Source: Actinomycetes bacterium
GTDB taxonomy: Bacteria > Actinomycetota > Acidimicrobiia > Acidimicrobiales > JAKAOS01
Reading direction: 5' to 3'
Length of the DNA stretch: 11,089 nucleotides
Assembly: GCA_021790615.1 (NCBI GenBank)
Contig: JAJYGW010000119.1
Location: 1 to 11,089, forward strand
A program made the translations under genes and the position numbers. The notes beneath the pieces are model-generated. The model was not told the DNA's origin, did no database searches, and saw only the letters and a list, made by a program, of their open reading frames with translations. Shown here one piece after another: positions 6,334-11,089 of this stretch (positions within the stretch are counted from its first letter, which is position 1; every line of letters starts with the position of its first letter).

Positions 6334-7952
6334 GGCGCGTGCTCGCTCTCTTCGCGGTCGGGGCGGCCATAGCCGGACTCCTCGTGGCGAGCTCGGCCAT
6401 CGGGGGCAGGCCGACCCTGACCGCCTCCGCCAATCCGGTCGAGACGCTTCTGCCGGTCGTCCCACTCGCGGGGACGGCAGCCACGGTCTGGGACTGCCCC
6501 GGCCCTCTACCTGTCGCCGGTGGCGCGAGATCGAGCGTGTCCATAGCCAACCCGTCGAGCCGCCCAGCGACGGCGTCCGTGCTCCTGGTCGAGACAGAGG
6601 TGCTCGGCACCCGACCGGCCGAGCGCCTTCTCACGCCTCGCTCGGAGACCATCGTGATACCTGCTCACTCCGAGCACGACCTCGTCTTGCCCGACCTCGC
6701 GCCTGCGCAGAAGGCCGCAGCGCCGGGTGTAGCGACTCACCACCGGCACGGAAGCGCTCACCGGTCCTCCGGTCACACCGCAGCAGTCGCACCCGGCCTG
6801 CCCTCTGCCGTGGAGGCGTCGGTCAGCGTCACCGTCGCGGGCCCAGGCGTCGCCGTCTCGGAGACTCTGCGTGACTCCCGCGGGATCCTTGCCTCTGCGT
6901 GCGCGACCGGATCAACCTCCGCCGGCTTCACCGCGTCGGGCGTGACCGCCGGATCGTCGAGCGTATGGCTTGCGGTCTTCGACCCGACGGCAGCGCCGGC
7001 GGTCGTGAACCTGGCCGTCGGCACCGAGTCCGGTCTCGTGCAACCTGCCGCCTACCAGGGACTCTCGATCGCTCCACGCAGCACCGTGCTCGTGGACATC
7101 GGGCGTTACGTACCGCTGCGCTCCCTGGTCGCGGTGTCGGCGACAGCTACCGTGGGCAGGGTCACGATCGGGTCGCTCACGACCGTGGTCGCTCACGTAT
7201 CGACGAACCTGCTCGGTCCCGGCCACTCCTACCAGGAGGCAGGCCAGGCGCTCGCGGTCGGGATCGGCAAGCCGCTCACGCGTTGGGCGATGCCGCTCGG
7301 GGCGACGAGCACGAACGACGCCGAGGCAGTGCGGATCTTCAATCCGGGCACTCACGCGACGACCGTCACGCTCGAGAGCCTCGTGCCGGGCTCGCCACCG
7401 GCCACGCTCGCGATCGCCGTCGCCGCGGGCCAGACCGTGACGGCGGATGCACCGCGGCCCTCACAGCCCTCCGGTTCGGCCGGCGTGCTGTTCGTGCACA
7501 GCTCCGGCGGTGTCGGCATCGTCGTCGACCACGAGACGTACACGACCGTGCGGGCACAGCACGTGGTGCTGTCGGAGTCGCCGGCCGTGACCGCCGCCTC
7601 CGCGGCATGGGTGCTCCCGGGTCAAGAGCAGGGCCCGCAGGTCACCGACACGGTCGGCGTCACCGCCACGATGCCCGGCTCGACCCATGTCGTCGTGGAC
7701 GAGCTCGTGCAAGCCGGTGGCGGGGGCGTGTCCCTCGTACGGCTCGCAGCCGGTTCGGTCACACCGGACCGTCCTCTTGTGCTGCACCTGTCATCGCTGC
7801 TGCGGAACACTAAGACGACGGCGGCCTTCGGCCTTTTCGTCGAGGCTGCGAGCCCGGTGCTCGTCACGGGGGTCATGAACCCGGCCGCGAGCGCGCCCGG
7901 CTCTGCCTCCTCGGTCGGAGCGGTGGAGATTGGAGTGGAGGCCCGGCCCTGA
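6330..7952 (+). CDS. Exported protein resembling DUF5719
   Basis: A 540-residue protein beginning at the GTG that overlaps the GT2 stop (GTGA), with GAAGGG 9 nt upstream; an earlier in-frame start at 6273 would bury the signal sequence. The N-terminus (RRVLALFAVGAAIAGLLVASS, residues 2-22) is a signal peptide or signal anchor without a lipobox cysteine, so the rest should lie outside the membrane. There are only two cysteines, C56 in the motif WDCPGPLP and C191 in SACATG, a likely disulfide. Beta-rich segments with a recurring NP/DP turn appear at about 69-87, 211-230 and 332-349, suggesting tandem Ig-like units. A His-rich loop lies at 137-149. From memory the family is DUF5719, actinobacterial proteins found beside large GT2 membrane proteins. 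No activity is known to me; a role as extracytoplasmic partner of the GT2 protein is inferred. Confidence 0.85.
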   Translation: MRRVLALFAVGAAIAGLLVASSAIGGRPTLTASANPVETLLPVVPLAGTAATVWDCPGPLPVAGGARSSVSIANPSSRPATASVLLVETEVLGTRPAERLLTPRSETIVIPAHSEHDLVLPDLAPAQKAAAPGVATHHRHGSAHRSSGHTAAVAPGLPSAVEASVSVTVAGPGVAVSETLRDSRGILASACATGSTSAGFTASGVTAGSSSVWLAVFDPTAAPAVVNLAVGTESGLVQPAAYQGLSIAPRSTVLVDIGRYVPLRSLVAVSATATVGRVTIGSLTTVVAHVSTNLLGPGHSYQEAGQALAVGIGKPLTRWAMPLGATSTNDAEAVRIFNPGTHATTVTLESLVPGSPPATLAIAVAAGQTVTADAPRPSQPSGSAGVLFVHSSGGVGIVVDHETYTTVRAQHVVLSESPAVTAASAAWVLPGQEQGPQVTDTVGVTATMPGSTHVVVDELVQAGGGGVSLVRLAAGSVTPDRPLVLHLSSLLRNTKTTAAFGLFVEAASPVLVTGVMNPAASAPGSASSVGAVEIGVEARP

Positions 7953-7957
7953 CGCCC

Positions 7958-7976
7958 GGCTGAGGCGGGCTCAGCC
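7958..7976. terminator. Short hairpin between convergent genes
   Basis: GGCTGAG (7958-7964) pairs with CTCAGCC (7970-7976) across a 5-nt loop. It fills the 18-nt gap between two convergent stop codons and overlaps the ftsH stop (7971-7973). There is no U-tract, so termination activity is uncertain. Confidence 0.35.
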
Positions 7977-10205
7977 CTGTGGTGGTGGGGGGCCCTGTGG
8001 TGGTGGGGGGCCCTGTGGTGGTGGGGGGCCCTGTGGTGGTGGGGGGCCCTGTGGTGGTGGGGGCAGCCCGTTCGTGCTCGGGGCGCCGTCGACGCCGTGA
8101 CCTTGCGGGCCGCCTGTGCCGTTCGGCGGGTCCGGAGGCGGCGGGACGAGCGGCGGTCCGGCCGAAGGACCGACCTGTGTCTGTGCCTGGCTCTGGACGG
8201 GGGGCGGCCCGAAGGTGGGCACGGGCGCAGCCTGTGGTGCCGAGCGGGGTCCGGGTGGGGGCATGATCGGCGATGCCGAGCCGCCCGTGAGCGACGGGGC
8301 GTAGCGCTCGGCGTCGGAGCCGGGCTTTCCCTCGGCGCCGTGAACAGGCCCGCCGTACGCCTGGTCTATGAGCTTCGCGATCGCGGCGCCGTCGACGGTC
8401 TCGTGCTCGAGCAGCGCCCGGGCTACGGACTCGAGGCCGGCGCGGTGCTCTTTCAAGAGGTTCTCGGCGCGCAACTCCTGGGCGCGCAGGATGCGCTCGA
8501 TCTCCTCGTCCACGACGCGGCTCGTGTCCTCGGAGTAGTCACGCGTGTGCATGAGGTCTTCTCCGAGAAACACCTGACCCTGCGATCCCCATGCCATCGG
8601 ACCGATCCGGTCCGACATGCCCCACTCCCGCACCATCTTCCGGGCGAGCTCGGTGTTGCGCTGGAGGTCGTCGCTCGCGCCCGTCGACAGCCCGTCGTAC
8701 ACGAGCTTCTCGGCCACACGGCCTCCCATGCGGACGCAGAGGGAGTCCTCGATGTACTCCTTGCGGTAGAGGTGCTGCTCCTCCGCGGGCAGCTGCTGGG
8801 TGACGCCGAGCGCCATGCCGGTCGGGATGATGCTGACCTTGAGGAGTGGATCGGCGTGCGGGAGCACGTAGGCGAGGACGGCATGCCCGCCCTCGTGGAA
8901 CGCGACCCGTTCCTTCTCGTCCTCTGACAGCACCATCGAGTCACGCCGCTGACCCATGAGCACGCGGTCGCGGGCGGCGTCGAAGTCCCGCATCTCGATG
9001 TACTGGCTCCCGCGGCGCACCGCGTGCAGCGCGGCCTCGTTCACGAGGTTTGCGAGCTCGGCGCCACTCATCCCCGGGGTGCCACGCGCGACGATCATGA
9101 GATCGACGTCGGGACCGATGCGCTTGTCGCGGCAGTGCACCTGCAGGATCGGGTGACGCTCCTCGAGGTCGGGAAGCGGCACCACGATCTGGCGGTCGAA
9201 GCGGCCGGGTCGCAAGAGCGCCGGGTCGAGGATGTCAGGGCGGTTCGTGGCCGCCATGATCACGATCCCCTCCGCCGGATCGAAACCGTCCATCTCCGAC
9301 AGCATCTGGTTGAGCGTCTGCTCACGCTCGTCGTGGCCGCCGCCGAGCCCGGCGCCGCGCTTACGGCCGATCGAGTCGATCTCGTCCACGAAGATGATGG
9401 CCGGCGCCTGCTTGCGAGCGGTCTGGAACAGGTCACGCACACGGCTTGCTCCGACGCCGACGAACATCTCCATGAAGTCCGAACCGCTCACCGAGAGGAA
9501 CGGGACACCCGCCTCGCCGGCGACCGCCCGCGCGAGGAGCGTCTTGCCGGTTCCGGGAGGTCCGACGAGGAGCACACCCTTCGGCACCCGCGCACCGATG
9601 TCGCGGAAGCGACCGGAGTTCTTGAGGAAGTCGACGACTTCGCTGATCTCCTGCTTGACGCCTTGGTAGCCGGCGACGTCGTTGAAGGTCGTGCGCGGGC
9701 GCTCGGTCGTGTACAGCTTCGCCCTCGATCGTCCGATGGACATGATCCCGGACATCTGACCCTGTGCGCGCCGGTTAAGCCACACGAAAAGAGCGATGAT
9801 GGCGATCACGGGCAGGAAGTAGATGACGAAGTCGGTCAAGAGGTTGCTCGGCGGCGTCGAGAAGTTGAGCTTGATCCCCTGCTTCAACAGCAGGTTCTGC
9901 TTGTCGCTCGGAAGGGGGATGCCGGCGGTCGTCGAATAGGTCTGACCGTTGGCCAGGGTTCCGCTGATCGTGCCGTTCTCGTTGTTGTACGTCGCGCTGG
10001 ACACCTGCTTCGATGTCACCTGGTGGACGAACTGGCTGTAGCTGAGCTGCTTCACGTTGCTCCGCGTGAAAGCGTGCGTGAGGAACAGCACGAGCACGAT
10101 GACAAGAGCGAGCACGAGCAGCCAGCGCCACGGCTGCTCGGTCGCGCCGCCACCCGACGAACGACCCGCGCCGCCCGGGCGCAGGTCCTGGGGGTTGCGA
10201 TTCAC
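7971..10205 (-). CDS. ftsH: ATP-dependent zinc metalloprotease FtsH
   Basis: A 744-residue membrane-anchored AAA+ protease that extracts and degrades misfolded membrane proteins and short-lived regulators. In order: TM1 (about 27-45), extracytoplasmic domain (46-123), TM2 (124-143), Walker A GPPGTGKT (215-222), pore loop FVG (248-250), Walker B IIFVDE (270-275), second region of homology with arginine finger (320-338), zinc site HEGGH (437-441) with E438 catalytic, and the likely third ligand D513 in GASDDLQ. Gly in place of the usual Ala in HEAGH is also seen in mycobacterial FtsH, so it is not a defect. The body ends near 620; the remaining 120 or so residues form a Pro/Gln/Gly-rich, probably disordered tail ending in five PPPPQG repeats. 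The start is GTG at 10205, since the ATG at 10213 is out of frame. No Shine-Dalgarno site is seen, and TACCAT 6 nt upstream suggests a leaderless mRNA. Divergent from the CPBP protease gene. Confidence 0.98.
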   Translation of the reverse strand: MNRNPQDLRPGGAGRSSGGGATEQPWRWLLVLALVIVLVLFLTHAFTRSNVKQLSYSQFVHQVTSKQVSSATYNNENGTISGTLANGQTYSTTAGIPLPSDKQNLLLKQGIKLNFSTPPSNLLTDFVIYFLPVIAIIALFVWLNRRAQGQMSGIMSIGRSRAKLYTTERPRTTFNDVAGYQGVKQEISEVVDFLKNSGRFRDIGARVPKGVLLVGPPGTGKTLLARAVAGEAGVPFLSVSGSDFMEMFVGVGASRVRDLFQTARKQAPAIIFVDEIDSIGRKRGAGLGGGHDEREQTLNQMLSEMDGFDPAEGIVIMAATNRPDILDPALLRPGRFDRQIVVPLPDLEERHPILQVHCRDKRIGPDVDLMIVARGTPGMSGAELANLVNEAALHAVRRGSQYIEMRDFDAARDRVLMGQRRDSMVLSEDEKERVAFHEGGHAVLAYVLPHADPLLKVSIIPTGMALGVTQQLPAEEQHLYRKEYIEDSLCVRMGGRVAEKLVYDGLSTGASDDLQRNTELARKMVREWGMSDRIGPMAWGSQGQVFLGEDLMHTRDYSEDTSRVVDEEIERILRAQELRAENLLKEHRAGLESVARALLEHETVDGAAIAKLIDQAYGGPVHGAEGKPGSDAERYAPSLTGGSASPIMPPPGPRSAPQAAPVPTFGPPPVQSQAQTQVGPSAGPPLVPPPPDPPNGTGGPQGHGVDGAPSTNGLPPPPQGPPPPQGPPPPQGPPPPQGPPPPQG
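7975..8064. repeat. 18-nt tandem repeat x5 at the 3' end of ftsH
   Basis: The unit CCCTGTGGTGGTGGGGGG occurs five times head to tail (7975, 7993, 8011, 8029, 8047). Four copies are identical and the last differs only in its final base. On the minus strand each unit encodes PPPPQG. Because the unit is a multiple of three, gain or loss of copies would keep the frame and change only tail length. Confidence 0.97.
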
Positions 10206-10211
10206 GGATAC

Positions 10212-10217
10212 ATGGTA
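10212..10217 (-). promoter_or_regulatory. Candidate -10 box (TACCAT) for ftsH
   Basis: On the minus strand TACCAT is followed by 6 nt and then the GTG start of ftsH, which fits a leaderless transcript. No good -35 is visible near the 17-nt distance. The box overlaps one arm of the 11-bp inverted repeat. Confidence 0.4.
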
Positions 10218-10253
10218 GGCCCGGCGAGACGCTCGACAGGCACCGGGCCTACC
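10214..10253. promoter_or_regulatory. Perfect 11-bp inverted repeat between divergent protease genes
   Basis: GGTAGGCCCGG (10214-10224) and CCGGGCCTACC (10243-10253) are exact reverse complements 18 nt apart. A nested CGAG-ACG-CTCG (10225-10235) lies directly against the left arm. The arms end 8 nt from the ftsH start and 2 nt from the CPBP start, so nearly the whole 50-nt intergenic region is palindrome. It may be an operator controlling both genes, or mirror-image core promoter elements. Confidence 0.6.
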
Positions 10254-10255
10254 TG

Positions 10256-10996
10256 GTGAGCGCCGATAAACCCGCCCCAGGGAACCCCTTCGGCATCGTC
10301 GAGGCGCTGATCGGCCTCGTCGGGGGCTTCGCCCTCTCGATACTCGCCGTCTCCGTGTACGACGCGACCGAGCACGTCCCGGCCACGGCTACCACCGTCG
10401 GAGGGACGGTCATCAGCCTCCTCGGCCTCTGGATGGGCATGGTGGCTGCCGTGCTGCTGTCCGCACGAGCCGCCTCGCGGTCAGTGCCGGAGGCGTTCGG
10501 CCTGCGCCTTTGTCCGTGGCCGGACCTCCCGCTCGGGGTAGTGGTAGGAGTCGCCTCGCAATTCTTGCTCGTGCCGCTCCTCGAGCTGCCGCTGCGACCG
10601 TTCGTCCACCACCTCTCCGAACGCTTGGGTCACCCGACCAAGGTGCTCCTCGGCCCGGCCTCTTCGGGCGGGACGGGCGCCCTCGTCCTCATCGCCATCC
10701 TCATCTGCGTCGGGAGCCCCGTCGTCGAGGAGCTGTTCTTCCGGGGTCTCGTGCTGCGTGCGGTGCTCGGTCGCGTCCAGTCCCTGCCCAGGCGGATCGG
10801 GCCGGCGGTTGCCATCGTCGTGACGGGCTTGCTCTTCGGCCTCGTGCACTTCGAGGCGCTGCAGTTCCTCGGGCTTGCAGGCTTCGGAGTCGTGCTCGGC
10901 GTGCTGGCGTGGCGCACGGGTCGGCTCGGCCCGTCCATCATCGCCCACATGGCGTTCAACGCCTCGACAGTCATCGCCTACGTCTACGTCCACTGA
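10256..10996 (+). CDS. CPBP-family intramembrane metalloprotease (CAAX protease-like)
   Basis: A 246-residue polytopic membrane protein of the CPBP (Rce1/Abi) family, glutamate-dependent intramembrane proteases or scaffolds. All three family motifs are present: EELFFRG with E158, E159 and R163, FGLVHF with F194 and H198, and HMAFN with H231 and N235. About six hydrophobic segments are visible, near 14-35, 49-69, 92-110, 140-157, 183-196 and 203-219, and the length is typical. The GTG at 10256 starts just after the palindrome shared with ftsH, and no Shine-Dalgarno site is evident. CPBP members act in bacteriocin immunity, protein processing or signal peptide handling; the substrate here cannot be told. 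The pairing with ftsH suggests membrane protein quality control, which is inference. The phosphomannomutase gene follows 27 nt downstream on the same strand. Confidence 0.92.
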   Translation: MSADKPAPGNPFGIVEALIGLVGGFALSILAVSVYDATEHVPATATTVGGTVISLLGLWMGMVAAVLLSARAASRSVPEAFGLRLCPWPDLPLGVVVGVASQFLLVPLLELPLRPFVHHLSERLGHPTKVLLGPASSGGTGALVLIAILICVGSPVVEELFFRGLVLRAVLGRVQSLPRRIGPAVAIVVTGLLFGLVHFEALQFLGLAGFGVVLGVLAWRTGRLGPSIIAHMAFNASTVIAYVYVH

Positions 10997-11006
10997 ACCC
11001 GGTGAG

Positions 11007-11012
11007 TAGGCT
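11007..11012 (+). promoter_or_regulatory. Candidate -10 box (TAGGCT) before the phosphomannomutase gene
   Basis: TAGGCT fits TANNNT and lies 11 nt before the ATG at 11024, in a sequence context (AGTAGGCTCGCC) much like that before the GT2 gene (AGTAGCCTGCC). No ribosome-binding site or convincing -35 is visible. The 27-nt gap would also allow read-through from the CPBP gene. Confidence 0.3.
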
Positions 11013-11023
11013 CGCCCGTCGGC

Positions 11024-11089
11024 ATGCCCCCACCATCCCATCCCGGCCCGTCCGACCTCGGCGCAGTCTTCAAGGCCTACGACATCCGC
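11024..11089 (+). CDS. manB: Phosphomannomutase/phosphoglucomutase, N-terminus only (runs off window)
   Basis: Only 22 codons are in the window. They begin with a Pro-rich stretch and end in LGAVFKAYDIR, which matches the conserved start of alpha-D-phosphohexomutases (the FKAYDIRG motif of bacterial ManB/AlgC). Such enzymes interconvert mannose-6-phosphate and mannose-1-phosphate, and often the glucose forms, in the cytoplasm, feeding GDP-mannose synthesis. That fits the Rmd-type reductase upstream. The catalytic serine loop and metal site lie beyond the edge, so mannose versus glucose preference cannot be judged. Confidence 0.75.
   Translation, partial: MPPPSHPGPSDLGAVFKAYDIR

Noticed and set aside
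7975..8064. Tandem repeat considered as a CRISPR array
   Set aside because: The units are directly adjacent with no spacers, and they encode a regular PPPPQG peptide in frame with ftsH.
8881..8895. HEGGH in FtsH considered as a defective HEAGH zinc site
   Set aside because: HExxH is intact and the Gly variant is found in mycobacterial FtsH, so it is a lineage feature.
9024..10259. Long plus-strand open frame (411 codons) antisense to ftsH
   Set aside because: It lies almost entirely opposite a certain ftsH coding sequence; its His/Arg/Asp-rich composition is that of a shadow frame in high-GC DNA, with no motif.

Overview
The window looks like a chromosomal stretch from a high-GC actinobacterium. 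The codons are strongly G/C-ending, there are many GTG starts and GTGA stop/start overlaps, several starts lack a Shine-Dalgarno site but follow a TANNNT box, and the FtsH is of the HEGGH type seen in mycobacteria. The gene set resembles what one finds in Acidimicrobiia-like lineages, but this placement is inference from style, not a taxonomic match.

Layout. (1) Positions 1-2816, + strand: the C-terminal part of a GT4 glycosyltransferase, a second complete GT4 enzyme overlapping it by 4 nt, and after an 88-nt gap a Rossmann-fold reductase very like GDP-6-deoxy-D-mannose reductase (Rmd). This is the end of a polysaccharide or glycoconjugate cluster, closed by a perfect 15-bp inverted repeat (2830-2875). 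(2) 2942-3386, - strand: a small helical protein of unknown function, which alone in the window has a canonical promoter plus a strong ribosome-binding site, with a set of 10-bp-phased TTGC boxes over the -35. (3) 3418-7952, + strand: a 971-residue GT2 glycosyltransferase fused to a large membrane region, translationally coupled to an exported protein resembling DUF5719. (4) 7971-10205, - strand: ftsH, with a proline/glutamine-rich C-terminal extension ending in five PPPPQG repeats encoded by an 18-nt tandem repeat. (5) 10256 to the end, + strand: a CPBP-family intramembrane protease divergent from ftsH across a 50-nt gap holding a perfect 11-bp inverted repeat, then the first 22 codons of a phosphomannomutase/phosphoglucomutase.

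How the genes may work together. Phosphomannomutase feeds mannose-1-phosphate to GDP-mannose. Gmd (not in the window) plus Rmd would turn that into GDP-D-rhamnose, which the GT4 enzymes could use. The GT2-membrane protein and its exported partner probably act in assembly of an envelope glycan. FtsH and the CPBP protein are both membrane proteases and may share control through their common intergenic region. No mobile element, CRISPR array, tRNA or rRNA was seen. Nothing proves a wholly new system. The least explained parts are the GT2/DUF5719-like pair, the TTGC-box promoter with its orphan helical protein, and the ftsH/CPBP palindrome.
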